Translations under genes and position numbers: made by a program | In this document: positions 26,804-35,736 of the stretch, piece after piece | How positions within the stretch are numbered: position 1 is the stretch's first letter | Layout of the letters: the number at the start of each line of letters is the position of its first letter | Notes under the pieces: generated by a model | Told to the model about the DNA's origin: nothing | The model's database searches: none | Seen by the model: only the letters and a program-made list of their open reading frames with translations | Source of the DNA: an uncultured Aquimarina sp. | Lineage (GTDB): Bacteria > Bacteroidota > Bacteroidia > Flavobacteriales > Flavobacteriaceae | Length of the DNA: 64,000 nt | Assembly: GCF_947500065.1 (NCBI RefSeq) | Contig: NZ_CANMQT010000005.1 | Coordinates: forward strand, 310,001 to 374,000 | Reading direction: 5' to 3'

Positions 26804-29065
26804 ATGATCCAATCACCCTTACATACTATACGGTTAAGGTTAGGCATTCTCTGCCTAACCCTAGCCCTTGGTATCTTAAGCTTTAGCTGTAATAAAAAAG
26901 AACTTGCAGAAGTTAAAACAGAGATTAAAAATCAAAAACCTATACTTTCATTATCAACTTCAGAAGCTAATGAAATAAAAGAGTTATTAAGTACAAACGA
27001 AGTTATACAAATCTCATTTGAACAGCATAAAAACAAAGCAGACAATGCTATTAAAAATAGTATCAAAGTACCAGTACCTAAAGATCCTGGTGGTGGGTAT
27101 ACACATGAAAAGCATAAGCGTAATTATAGCGATATGTATTCAGCTGGAATTTCATATATAATTACAAAGGATACTAAATATTCCAAATTTGTAACGGATA
27201 TGTTATTGGCATATGCAAAAATGTATCCTAATTTACCTTTACATCCTAAAAGCAAAGAAAATCATCCGGCAGGAAAGCTTTTTTGGCAAGGACTAAATGA
27301 AAGTGTTTGGTTAGTAAATTCCATACAGGCGTATAATCTGGTAAGTGATGCTATTTCAGAAGAAAACAAAACAATAATTGAAGATAATGTTTTTAAGAAA
27401 GTAGCTGAATTTATTAGTGTCGATTCTAAAAAAACTTTCAATAAAATACATAATCATGGAACCTGGGCAGTAGCGGGCGTTGGTATGACGGGATATGTTC
27501 TCAAAGATCAGGATATGGTAGACCGTGCCCTGTACGGAAGTAATAAGGATAAAGAAACTGGTTTTCTTAAACAGATAGATATGCTTTTTTCACCTGAAGG
27601 ATACTACTCTGAAGGTCCTTATTATCAGCGATATGCAATGATGCCATTTATGCTTTTTGCACAAGCTATTCAGAACAATCAACCTGATCTAAAAATCTTT
27701 GAATACCGAGATCAATTATTAGGTAAAGCGGTAACCACAGTATTGCAACTAACTGATGAAAATGGAGCATTCTTTCCTTTTAATGATGCATTAAAAGAAA
27801 AGAACTATTTAACCAGTGAATTGATATTTGCCAGCAATATTGCATACACCTATTATAAAGATAGCTCGCTACTACCCATTATTCTAGAACACAATAAGGT
27901 AAGTATATCGGGAGCAGGACTAGAAGTAGCCAAAGCTCTAAAAGATTCTGAACCTAAAGCCTATAAAAAAGTACCATTACTAATTACAGATGGTAATAAT
28001 GGTACTGATGGAGGATTAGCATTATTAAGAATGTCTAATGGAAAAAAAAATGAAAAAATTACTTCAGTTTTTAAATTTGCTTCCCAAGGAATGGGGCATG
28101 GACATTTTGATAGACTCTCTTTATTCTTATATGATGGTAAACAAGAAATTCTTCAGGATTATGGTGCTGCCAGGTTTCTGAATGTAGAATCTAAAAAAGG
28201 AGGAAGATATTTACCCGAGAATAAAACATGGGCAAAGCAAACGATAGCTCACAATACTGTAATTGTTGACCAAACATCTCAATTTAATGCTAATGTAAAA
28301 GCATCCAGTAAGGTGAGTCCTGAATTACTTTTTTCTAATCTAAAAGATTCAAATCTTCAAATTGTTAGTGCCAAAGAAGAGAATGCATATGAAGGAGTCA
28401 AAATGCAAAGAACATTAACCTTAGTTAAAAGTCAAACTACAGAAAGACCTCCTTTTATAATTGATGTATATGCCATTAAGTCTAAAGAAACACATCAATA
28501 TGATCTTAATTTCATGTACCAAGGACATGTAATGGAAGCTAATTTTGAGTATGCAAAAGAAAATACATTATCCGCTCTTGGAACTAAAAATGGATACCAA
28601 CATTTATGGAAATTAGCTGAAGGTAAAAGCGATAACAACTTTGCTACACTAACTTGGTTAAATAAAAACAGCTTCTACTCTATCTCAAGTTTGATTAGTT
28701 CAGAAAGTGAAATGATTTTTTCCAGATTGGGAGCTAATGATCCTAATTTTAATCTTAGAAATGATGCTTCTTACATGGTAAGAGAAAATGATAAAAAAGA
28801 TCATGTTTTTGTAAACATTATAGAGCCTCACGGAAATTTTGACCCGAAGCTTGAATCAGTACAAAATCCTCATTCTGATGTTAAAAACATTGAATTGATC
28901 TCCTCAGATAATAATTATACAATTGTAAAAGTGACATTCAAAAATGACGACCATTATATATTAATGATTGTTAATCAAGAACACGATCCGCATAAAAAAC
29001 ATAAAATTACTATTGATAATCAAGTATATCAATGGACAGGAAATTATAATCTAAAAACTAACTAA
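26804..29065 (+). CDS. PL17-family exo-acting oligoalginate lyase (lipoprotein)
   Basis: This is an alginate lyase with an N-terminal (alpha/alpha) toroid followed by a heparinase II/III-like beta domain, and is 753 residues long. The lipobox is LSFSC (Cys29). Active-site residues are visible: Asn217-His218 in IHNHGTWAVAG, Tyr274 in SEGPYYQRY, and the histidines of GMGHGHFDRLS (432/434), at spacings like those of the PL17 enzyme Alg17C. The family releases unsaturated monouronate from oligomer ends, giving the DEH precursor for the cytoplasmic route. It is followed after only 4 bp by the KdgF-like cupin gene, which acts on the released monomer. Confidence 0.92.
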   Translation: MIQSPLHTIRLRLGILCLTLALGILSFSCNKKELAEVKTEIKNQKPILSLSTSEANEIKELLSTNEVIQISFEQHKNKADNAIKNSIKVPVPKDPGGGYTHEKHKRNYSDMYSAGISYIITKDTKYSKFVTDMLLAYAKMYPNLPLHPKSKENHPAGKLFWQGLNESVWLVNSIQAYNLVSDAISEENKTIIEDNVFKKVAEFISVDSKKTFNKIHNHGTWAVAGVGMTGYVLKDQDMVDRALYGSNKDKETGFLKQIDMLFSPEGYYSEGPYYQRYAMMPFMLFAQAIQNNQPDLKIFEYRDQLLGKAVTTVLQLTDENGAFFPFNDALKEKNYLTSELIFASNIAYTYYKDSSLLPIILEHNKVSISGAGLEVAKALKDSEPKAYKKVPLLITDGNNGTDGGLALLRMSNGKKNEKITSVFKFASQGMGHGHFDRLSLFLYDGKQEILQDYGAARFLNVESKKGGRYLPENKTWAKQTIAHNTVIVDQTSQFNANVKASSKVSPELLFSNLKDSNLQIVSAKEENAYEGVKMQRTLTLVKSQTTERPPFIIDVYAIKSKETHQYDLNFMYQGHVMEANFEYAKENTLSALGTKNGYQHLWKLAEGKSDNNFATLTWLNKNSFYSISSLISSESEMIFSRLGANDPNFNLRNDASYMVRENDKKDHVFVNIIEPHGNFDPKLESVQNPHSDVKNIELISSDNNYTIVKVTFKNDDHYILMIVNQEHDPHKKHKITIDNQVYQWTGNYNLKTN

Positions 29066-29069
29066 ACAC

Positions 29070-29438
29070 ATGAGTTATTCAAAAATAAAGAGTGATGTAT
29101 TCTTTGTAACCAAAGACAAACCTTGGGAACAGGCTGCAGAAGGAATCAAACGCCAGATGATTGGCTATGATGTAAACATTATGATGGTAAAAGTCGACTT
29201 CGAAAAAGGAGCTATTGGATATATCCATGACCATTTTCATTCACAAACCACCTATGTAGAATCCGGAAGTTTTGAAGTTACTATAGGAGAAGAAAAAAAG
29301 GTACTAAATGCTGGTGATGGATTCTTTATTCCACCAAATGTTCCTCATGGAGCAGTCTGCCTGGAAGCCGGAGTTCTTATTGACGTATTCAGTCCAATCA
29401 GAGAAGATTTTTTAGAAATTTCACATCAAAAGAAATAA
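29070..29438 (+). CDS. kdgF: KdgF-like cupin (unsaturated uronate ring-opening)
   Basis: This 122-residue single-domain cupin has a metal site formed by His53, His55, Gln59 and His93 (IHDHFHSQ, NVPHGAV). The C-terminal trio Asp105, Phe107, Arg111 (LIDVFSPIR) has the spacing of the conserved residues of characterised KdgF. KdgF converts 4,5-unsaturated uronate to the linear keto form (DEH). It follows the PL17 gene by 4 bp and precedes the MFS transporter by 4 bp. No signal peptide is seen, so it is probably cytoplasmic. Confidence 0.85.
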   Translation: MSYSKIKSDVFFVTKDKPWEQAAEGIKRQMIGYDVNIMMVKVDFEKGAIGYIHDHFHSQTTYVESGSFEVTIGEEKKVLNAGDGFFIPPNVPHGAVCLEAGVLIDVFSPIREDFLEISHQKK

Positions 29439-29442
29439 TTAG

Positions 29443-30717
29443 ATGACCAAATTAAAAGGATTACGTTGGTGGATCATTGTATTAATTTTCCTAGCAACGG
29501 TTATTAATTATATCGATAGAACTGCATTTGCACTTTTATGGCCTGAAATGGGTAAAGACCTAGGGATGGATAACTCCGATTACGCTCTAATGCTTAACTT
29601 CTTTCTGGGTGCCTATGCCATCGGTAAATTTGCTTCTGGAAAATTATATGATGAAATAGGCACACGCTTGGGATTTACAGTTTCTATTATCGTTTGGTCC
29701 GTAGCGTCAGTTTTTCACGCATTTGCAAGAGGGTTAGTTAGTCTTTCCATCTTTAGAGTATTACTAGGATTGGGAGAAGCAGGTAATTGGCCTGGTGCTG
29801 TAAAAAGTAATGGAGAATGGTTCCCTATAAAAGAACGTGCAATTGCTCAAGGAATTTTTAATGCCGGAGCCTCCATAGGAAATGTAATTGCTCCTTTCAT
29901 TATTATATTCTTATATGCGCAATATGGCTGGAAAACTACCTATATTATTTTAGGTTTTGTTGGTATATTATGGGTAATCCCTTGGTTATTCATTAATAAA
30001 GCCAAACCAGAAAAGCATCCGTGGATTACAGATGAAGAAAGAGCACTGATCATAAAGGATCGAATAGAAAAAGTCGAAGTAGAATCTGATATAAAAGAAA
30101 AAGGACTAAGTATTGGCCAAATATTGAGTCATAAAGAATCTTGGGGTGTTCTATTCTGTAGGTTTTTTATAGAGCCAATATGGTGGTTTTTTGTAGGATG
30201 GATGCCTATTTATTTAGGAGCAAAATTCGGATCTGACATAGAAGAAACCAAAAGCATTTGGATTTCTTATTTAATGGCAGCAGCCGGAAGCATAATAGGT
30301 GGAATGTTTACCAAAGCTTTAATGAAAAAGTTTTCAGTAGACACATCAAGAAAAATTACAATTGCATTAGGAGGTATTTTAATTTTAATAGCATTTGTAT
30401 CCATCATTAATTTCGTTACAGAAGAGAATTTCATGATGTTCATATATCTGGCAGGATTGGCGTTATTCGGATTTCAATTTGCAATTGGAAACATCCAAAC
30501 GATTTCCAGTGATTTATTTAGAGGACCTTCTGTAGGAACACTGGCAGGATTAGCGGGAACAGTTGCTGCTGTATCACCTATGATTATGAACTGGTTTGTT
30601 GGTCAGATCACCACGAGCTCATACACACCTGCATTTGTAGCAATATGTGTTTCTGTAATACTTGGAGTCTTGTCTATTTTCTTGTTTATCAAAAAAATTG
30701 GACCTGTAAGAAAATAA
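29443..30717 (+). CDS. MFS hexuronate-type transporter (inner membrane)
   Basis: The 424-residue protein has about 12 membrane segments and the MFS signatures KLYDEIGTRLGF (loop 2-3) and a WPGAVKSNGEWFP stretch typical of the anion:cation symporter (ExuT-like) family, with NYIDRTAFA in helix 1. It should bring unsaturated uronate or DEH from periplasm to cytoplasm by proton symport. Substrate is inferred from position between kdgF and the DEH reductase gene. Confidence 0.88.
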   Translation: MTKLKGLRWWIIVLIFLATVINYIDRTAFALLWPEMGKDLGMDNSDYALMLNFFLGAYAIGKFASGKLYDEIGTRLGFTVSIIVWSVASVFHAFARGLVSLSIFRVLLGLGEAGNWPGAVKSNGEWFPIKERAIAQGIFNAGASIGNVIAPFIIIFLYAQYGWKTTYIILGFVGILWVIPWLFINKAKPEKHPWITDEERALIIKDRIEKVEVESDIKEKGLSIGQILSHKESWGVLFCRFFIEPIWWFFVGWMPIYLGAKFGSDIEETKSIWISYLMAAAGSIIGGMFTKALMKKFSVDTSRKITIALGGILILIAFVSIINFVTEENFMMFIYLAGLALFGFQFAIGNIQTISSDLFRGPSVGTLAGLAGTVAAVSPMIMNWFVGQITTSSYTPAFVAICVSVILGVLSIFLFIKKIGPVRK

Positions 30718-30789
30718 CAAACTATAGCAGATTGACATAAAATAAAATTAATCAACTATCAATAATTTATAATAAATAAAAGAAAAAAA

Positions 30790-31551
30790 ATGAGTTTAAA
30801 AGGAAAAGTTGCCATTGTAACCGGTGCTACCGGCGGAATAGGCTTCGCAGTTGCAAAAAGATTAGGCAACGATGGATATACGGTAATCTTAAACGGTATA
30901 GAGGATGATAAAGGAGCTGAAAGAGTAAAAGAGCTTACAGCAGAAGGAATAACTGCAGAGTACTATGGATTCGACGTTACAAACGAAGAGGCAGTTACCT
31001 CAAACATAGAAAAAATTGGAGAAAAATATGGTAAAATTGACCTACTGGTAAATAATGCTGGTGGATTAGGTGGAAGATCCAGATTTGAAGGAATGACAAC
31101 AGAATTTTACAGATCTGTAATGGCATTAAACCTTGACTCAACATTTTTTGCTTCTAGAGCTGCTATTCCTTATCTTAAAAAAGGAGGAAATGCTTCTATC
31201 ATTAACTATACATCCAATGCAGGATGGACTGCAGGAGGTCCTGGAGCAGGAATTTACGGAACATCTAAAGCTGCAGTTAATGCTATAACCAGAGCATTAG
31301 CAAAAGACCTTGCAGAATATAGCATCAGAGTGAATGCAGTATCTCCTGGTACTATTGATACTCCGTTTCACGCGCAAATTAAATCCACAAAACCTGAAGT
31401 TTTTGCATCGTGGAAAAACAACATTATGTTAGGAAGATTAGGGCAACCAGAAGATGTAGCTTCTGTTGTTTCTTTCTTAGCAAGTGATGACGCTGCTTTT
31501 ATAACTGCCGAAACTATTCAGATTGGTGGTGGACAAGCCTTAGGTATTTAA
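30790..31551 (+). CDS. SDR-family oxidoreductase, probable DEH reductase
   Basis: This classical short-chain dehydrogenase has 253 residues, the cofactor motif TGATGGIG (11-18), NNAG (88-91) and the catalytic Tyr156-x3-Lys160 (YGTSK). In alginate operons an SDR at this place reduces 4-deoxy-L-erythro-5-hexoseulose uronate (DEH) to 2-keto-3-deoxygluconate. Neighbouring kdgK and KDPG aldolase genes support that. An enzyme with another sugar-acid substrate cannot be excluded by motif alone. Confidence 0.85.
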   Translation: MSLKGKVAIVTGATGGIGFAVAKRLGNDGYTVILNGIEDDKGAERVKELTAEGITAEYYGFDVTNEEAVTSNIEKIGEKYGKIDLLVNNAGGLGGRSRFEGMTTEFYRSVMALNLDSTFFASRAAIPYLKKGGNASIINYTSNAGWTAGGPGAGIYGTSKAAVNAITRALAKDLAEYSIRVNAVSPGTIDTPFHAQIKSTKPEVFASWKNNIMLGRLGQPEDVASVVSFLASDDAAFITAETIQIGGGQALGI

Positions 31552-31570
31552 ATATAAAGAAAAACACAAA

Positions 31571-32575
31571 ATGAAAAAAGTAGTAACCTTTGGAGAAGTT
31601 TTAATGCGTATAGCTCCTTTAGGGAACAAAAAATTAAAACAATCTAACCAATTAGAATACTACTTTGGTGGAACCGAAGCGAATGTAGCAATATCGCTCG
31701 CTCAATTCGGAAACAATACACAACATATTACAGCAGTATCCAACAATTTTGTTGGTGATGCAGCAAAGAGCTACTTGCAGAAACTGGGAGTAGATACTGG
31801 TTTGATTATTGACTCGCGTCATCCTCTGGGATTATATTTCCTGGAGGTTGGTGCAGTCATGCGATCAAGCACTATAGCTTATAACAGAGCTAACTCAGCT
31901 TTTTGTAATATAAATCCTAATGAAATTAATTGGGAAAAAGCCTTAGAAAATTGTGATTGGTTCCACTGGACAGGTATTACCCCTGCTCTATCTCTCAATG
32001 CATATCAAGCATTAAAAGAGGGGATAGAAATTGCTCATAAAAAAGGAATCACGATATCAGCAGACCCAGCATATAGAAGTGGGTTGTGGAATTACGGTCA
32101 CAAAGCGAAAGATATTCTCAATGAATTAGTAGGATTATCTAATGTATTTATTGGAGGTCCAAATGAAATCAATGAGTTACTAAAAACTAGTTTCTCTTAT
32201 GATAATGACGATTTTATAAAAGCAAGTAAGCTTTTAATGGAGAAATACACTAATATAAAAGGGGTTTTTGACAAAACAAGAGTTTCTCTTAATGCAAGTT
32301 GGCATAAGATCAGAGCCAGAATGTGGAATGGAAAAGAATTTTCTGAAACCACTGAATTAGAAATCACACACGTAATTGATAGAATTGGTACAGGAGATGC
32401 ATATGCAGCTGGATTAATCCATGGACTTTTACATTATGATGATACTAAGGCAATGGAATTTGCTAATGCCTCATGTGCTCTAAAACATACCATAGAAGGA
32501 GATGCAAACCTGGTAACAGAAGCAGAAGTATTAAGTATTATTGAAGGTAATCTATCAGGACGAATAAAAAGATAA
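31571..32575 (+). CDS. kdgK: 2-Keto-3-deoxygluconate kinase
   Basis: This PfkB-family kinase of 334 residues has the N-terminal YYFGGTEANVAISLAQFG and C-terminal GTGDAYAAG (273-281, catalytic Asp276). It phosphorylates KDG to KDPG with ATP. It lies 19 bp after the SDR gene, with the KDPG aldolase gene one base behind it, which makes the KDG assignment firm among PfkB alternatives. Confidence 0.92.
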   Translation: MKKVVTFGEVLMRIAPLGNKKLKQSNQLEYYFGGTEANVAISLAQFGNNTQHITAVSNNFVGDAAKSYLQKLGVDTGLIIDSRHPLGLYFLEVGAVMRSSTIAYNRANSAFCNINPNEINWEKALENCDWFHWTGITPALSLNAYQALKEGIEIAHKKGITISADPAYRSGLWNYGHKAKDILNELVGLSNVFIGGPNEINELLKTSFSYDNDDFIKASKLLMEKYTNIKGVFDKTRVSLNASWHKIRARMWNGKEFSETTELEITHVIDRIGTGDAYAAGLIHGLLHYDDTKAMEFANASCALKHTIEGDANLVTEAEVLSIIEGNLSGRIKR

Positions 32576-32576
32576 C

Positions 32577-33257
32577 ATGGCACAGTATACAAGAATTGAA
32601 GTCGCACAAATAATGCAAAAAACTGGGATTGTACCCCTATTCTATCATAAGGATATTGATATTGCAAAAAAAGTAGTTAAAGCCTGCTACGATGGCGGTG
32701 CCCGAGTATTTGAATTTACCAATAGAGGTGATCACGCCCATGATATTTTTACAGAATTATCCAAGTGGATTAACAAAGAACTTCCGGGTATGATTTTAGG
32801 AATCGGATCCATTGTTGATGCTGGAACTGCTTCTTTATATATTCAGAAAGGAGCGAATTTTATAGTCTCCCCTATTCTAAATCCTGAAATAGCAAAAGTT
32901 TGTAATCGAAGAAAAATAGCGTGGCTACCTGGTTGCGCCACATTAACCGAAATAAATTACGCTGAAGAACTAGGTGCAGAAATTGTAAAGATATTTCCGG
33001 CTGCTCAAGTGGGTGGTCCTGATTTTATTAAAGGAATTAAGGCACCTTGTCCTTGGAGCAGTATCATGCCCAGCGGTGGAGTAACTCCCGAAAAAAAGAA
33101 TCTTATCGATTGGTTTAATGCAGGTGTTCACTGTGTAGGTATGGGATCAAAGTTAATCGTGAAAGATAAAGATGGAAACTTTGATTACCATAAGATAACA
33201 GAACTAACAAAAAGCTCACTTCAGATTGTTGAATATCTAAGAAAAGATAATCTCTAA
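32577..33257 (+). CDS. eda: KDPG (2-keto-3-deoxy-6-phosphogluconate) aldolase
   Basis: This class I aldolase of the Eda family (226 residues) splits KDPG into pyruvate and glyceraldehyde 3-phosphate. The Schiff-base Lys138 lies in AEIVKIFPAAQVGG, the general-base Glu46 in RVFEFTNRG, and GCATLTE and MPSGGV are present. It is the last gene of the susC operon and completes the alginate-to-central-metabolism route. One base separates it from kdgK. Confidence 0.94.
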   Translation: MAQYTRIEVAQIMQKTGIVPLFYHKDIDIAKKVVKACYDGGARVFEFTNRGDHAHDIFTELSKWINKELPGMILGIGSIVDAGTASLYIQKGANFIVSPILNPEIAKVCNRRKIAWLPGCATLTEINYAEELGAEIVKIFPAAQVGGPDFIKGIKAPCPWSSIMPSGGVTPEKKNLIDWFNAGVHCVGMGSKLIVKDKDGNFDYHKITELTKSSLQIVEYLRKDNL

Positions 33258-33319
33258 AACTTCAGTAAAAACAATCAAGCAAACTCACCTCCCACTGAAA
33301 TAATGTTAAAAAATTAAGG

Positions 33320-33352
33320 TTAACACAACATTTTCAACAAAAGTTGTGTTAA
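33320..33352. promoter_or_regulatory. Perfect 10-bp inverted repeat between the two alginate transcription units
   Basis: TTAACACAAC (33320-33329) and GTTGTGTTAA (33343-33352) are perfect inverted arms with a 13-nt loop, 62 bp after the aldolase stop. The right arm contains the putative -33 TTG of the next promoter. No T-run follows directly. It may be a terminator, a second operator, or both. Confidence 0.55.
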
Positions 33353-33374
33353 TAAAAATAATTTTATATATTTG
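33344..33374 (+). promoter_or_regulatory. Bacteroidota-type promoter of the secreted-lyase unit
   Basis: TTG at 33344-33346, a 20-bp spacer and TATATTTG at 33367-33374 fit TTG-N20-TAnnTTTG. The -7 element runs into the first operator box, the same geometry as at the regulator's own promoter. Confidence 0.65.
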
Positions 33375-33396
33375 GTTGACCAAATTGGTTAACCAA
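33372..33396. promoter_or_regulatory. Paired operator for the FadR-type GntR regulator (site 2)
   Basis: TTGGTTGACCA (33372-33382) and TTGGTTAACCA (33385-33395) repeat the paired boxes found before the GntR gene, again 13 bp apart and again overlapping a TAnnTTTG element. I found no third copy in the window, in particular none before susC. Confidence 0.8.
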
Positions 33397-33439
33397 ATAT
33401 ATAATAAACAAGATCACTCTATCATTAAATAAGCTAATT

Positions 33440-34507
33440 ATGAAAAAAATAGTACTTCTAATAACTTGTGTTGTTGCATCTCAAGTTATCAACGCTCAAT
33501 TTTATATCAATGAGATTATGGTTGATCCTCCAGGAACTGATAATCCAAATGAATATATTGAAATTCGTGGCGCAGCGAATGCTGCATTAACCAATACATA
33601 CCTTTTAACGATTGAAGGTGATGGAAATGATCCGGGAGATGTAAATGAAGTTATTGATTTAACCGGTCAAACCACTGGATCAAATGGATATTTAGTATTA
33701 CTTACTACTGGTCATCCATATTCGGTTGATGCTTCTGCTAATATAGCTTTGGATTTAACAGATGGAGAACTAGAAGGTCAATCTCATACGTTACTTTTAG
33801 TACAAGCTACTACAGCTCCTACTACCGGCGACGATATAGATAGTGACGATGATGGTACTCCTGATGGAACGCCTTACACGGACTGGACAATTTTAGACAG
33901 CTTTGCGCTCTTAAAAGACAATGATGCCTCAGCACAAGCCTATGCATATGCTCCAATCGGGTTTCTTGAAGATGATGCAGCTCAAGCCGATCCTACTTTA
34001 TTTGCTCCAAGTGGCGCTAATATAGTTGTTACCACTGGATCACAATTTGATTATGCTGCAAGAATTGGGAACTCAACAGGTTCTGCTTTAACAAATGACG
34101 CAACAACCTCTGACTGGTATGGAGGAGATTTACCTTCAGGAAATTTACCTAATTGGGTAATTAGTACATCCAGTACAGGTATCAAGGCGTATCCTAGTAC
34201 TTTTGCAGGTGTTGCATTGAATCATATTGGTGCAGATAATCCAACTGCCGCACTCTTATCCATTACAGAGCAAGAATTAACCGCTAATATTTCTTTTTAC
34301 CCAAATCCAACTACTAACGTAATTAATATAAATTCTAAAAATGACATAATTTCATCTATCGAAATTGTGGATGTAACTGGTAAAATATTAGTTCAGAAAA
34401 AAAATAATTTAGATGTTGTTGATTTAACAGCTTTCTCTACTGGTTTATACTATATGAATGTATATGCTGATGGGGCTATGCTTACCAAAGCTGTCGTAAA
34501 AAACTAA
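33440..34507 (+). CDS. Secreted lamin-tail-domain (LTD) protein with T9SS sorting tail
   Basis: A signal peptide (to about VINAQ) is followed by a lamin-tail-like beta domain (FYINEIMVDPPGTDNPNEYIEIRGAAN, starting near residue 21), an acidic middle with a DSDDDGTPDGTP calcium-loop-like stretch, and a C-terminal T9SS type A sorting domain (ISFYPNPTTNVININS... GKILVQKK... TGLYYMNVY). It is exported by type IX secretion. LTD domains often accompany secreted enzymes, but no catalytic motif is seen. It is the first gene under the second GntR operator, ahead of two lyases, so a role in alginate binding or attachment is plausible but unproven. Confidence 0.75.
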   Translation: MKKIVLLITCVVASQVINAQFYINEIMVDPPGTDNPNEYIEIRGAANAALTNTYLLTIEGDGNDPGDVNEVIDLTGQTTGSNGYLVLLTTGHPYSVDASANIALDLTDGELEGQSHTLLLVQATTAPTTGDDIDSDDDGTPDGTPYTDWTILDSFALLKDNDASAQAYAYAPIGFLEDDAAQADPTLFAPSGANIVVTTGSQFDYAARIGNSTGSALTNDATTSDWYGGDLPSGNLPNWVISTSSTGIKAYPSTFAGVALNHIGADNPTAALLSITEQELTANISFYPNPTTNVININSKNDIISSIEIVDVTGKILVQKKNNLDVVDLTAFSTGLYYMNVYADGAMLTKAVVKN

Positions 34508-34546
34508 AATACTTTTATAAATAGTTTGATTTTAATTTGAGTTAGT

Positions 34547-34580
34547 AATACCCTTGTAAAATATACAAGGGTATTGTTCT
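34547..34580 (+). terminator. Strong hairpin between the LTD gene and the first jelly-roll lyase
   Basis: AATACCCTTGTA (34547-34558) and TACAAGGGTATT (34564-34575) form a perfect 12-bp stem with a 5-nt loop, followed by GTTCTT. The T-tract is short, so it may be a partial terminator that lowers expression of the lyases relative to the LTD gene. Confidence 0.65.
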
Positions 34581-34605
34581 TAAAAAATATCCCAAAAACA
34601 TTGTT

Positions 34606-35730
34606 ATGAAATCATTCATTCTTTTTGTATCACTACTTTTTATTAGCCTTGGAGCGAAAGCTCAAGTGACACTTGATGCCAATGGTCCTGGCAACACGTA
34701 TGAACTCATTAACAGCGTTTTTGCGCCTACCAGTGGCGATGTAGTAGAAGCACCAGGAATTACCGGAAGTACTTGTGACAATCATTCTACATACTCTGGT
34801 TCTGATGGGAATCGCCATATCGATGAAGTATTTGATACAGACTTAGGTATTAATGTATTTAAATTTATACTCCATGTAAATGAGGATATTGATCGAGATA
34901 AATGTGCTACTACAGATCGACAACGTAACGAAATAAAAACCTATGCTCCCTCTCCTGATAATCTTAAAGGAGTAATTGGAGAGACCGTACAATACAAATG
35001 GAAATTTAAACTGGATGCCGGTTTTCAGCCTTCTGGTAGTTTTACACATTTACATCAATTAAAATCGGTAGGTGCTGATTCTGCAGAAGAAAGTCAACCT
35101 CTAATTACCTTAACGGCCAGAAAGGGCTCCGAGGATCAATTAGAATTAAGATATGCACCAACTACCTCTCAATCCACCATCACTTCAGTAAATCTTTCAT
35201 TGCTTAAAGGCAATTGGGTAGAAGTTGTCGAAACAGTTACTTATGGAGAAACTAATAATGCAATCTATAACATTATTATTACCAATGTGAATACGGGAAC
35301 AGAAATTCTAAATTATTCATCTTCAGAATTAAGAATGTGGAAAACTAATGCAGATTTCATAAGACCAAAATGGGGAATATATAGAAGCTTAAATTCCCCA
35401 TCTGATTTAAGAGACGAAGAAGTACTTTTTGCAAACTTTTCCGTCGAAGAGAGTGCAACATTATCAATTCCTGAAGTATCTGATATAGATTTGTTTAATG
35501 TGTTTCCTAATCCAACTACTGGTGTCGTCAATTTTCAATTTCTTGAAAACACAAATAATTATAATATATCGGTTATCAATGGATCAGGAAAGATTGTTAA
35601 AGATATAAATGAAATTGGTGTAGAAAAGAGAATTGACCTTGCAAATCTGTCGAATGGGCTTTATTTTATTAAATTCATCAATAGACAAACCAATACTTTT
35701 TCTGTAAAGCAAATTGTAAAAGTTAATTAA
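34606..35730 (+). CDS. Secreted jelly-roll polysaccharide lyase with T9SS sorting tail
   Basis: A signal peptide (to SLGAKAQ) leads a catalytic domain of about 265 residues with RQRNEIKTY, FTHLHQLKSV and PKWGIYRSL motifs, then a T9SS type A tail (LFNVFPNPTTGVVNFQF). The motifs recall beta-jelly-roll lyases (PL7, PL13, PL20 and relatives, with R.E, H.H.Q and G.YR-like elements), but they are not the textbook PL7 set (RSELR, QIH, YFKAGVYNQ), so I do not assign a CAZy family. Location in an alginate locus under the shared operator suggests extracellular endolytic alginate or polyuronate cleavage. It has a 275-residue paralogue immediately downstream. Confidence 0.72.
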   Translation: MKSFILFVSLLFISLGAKAQVTLDANGPGNTYELINSVFAPTSGDVVEAPGITGSTCDNHSTYSGSDGNRHIDEVFDTDLGINVFKFILHVNEDIDRDKCATTDRQRNEIKTYAPSPDNLKGVIGETVQYKWKFKLDAGFQPSGSFTHLHQLKSVGADSAEESQPLITLTARKGSEDQLELRYAPTTSQSTITSVNLSLLKGNWVEVVETVTYGETNNAIYNIIITNVNTGTEILNYSSSELRMWKTNADFIRPKWGIYRSLNSPSDLRDEEVLFANFSVEESATLSIPEVSDIDLFNVFPNPTTGVVNFQFLENTNNYNISVINGSGKIVKDINEIGVEKRIDLANLSNGLYFIKFINRQTNTFSVKQIVKVN

Positions 35731-35736
35731 AAATAT

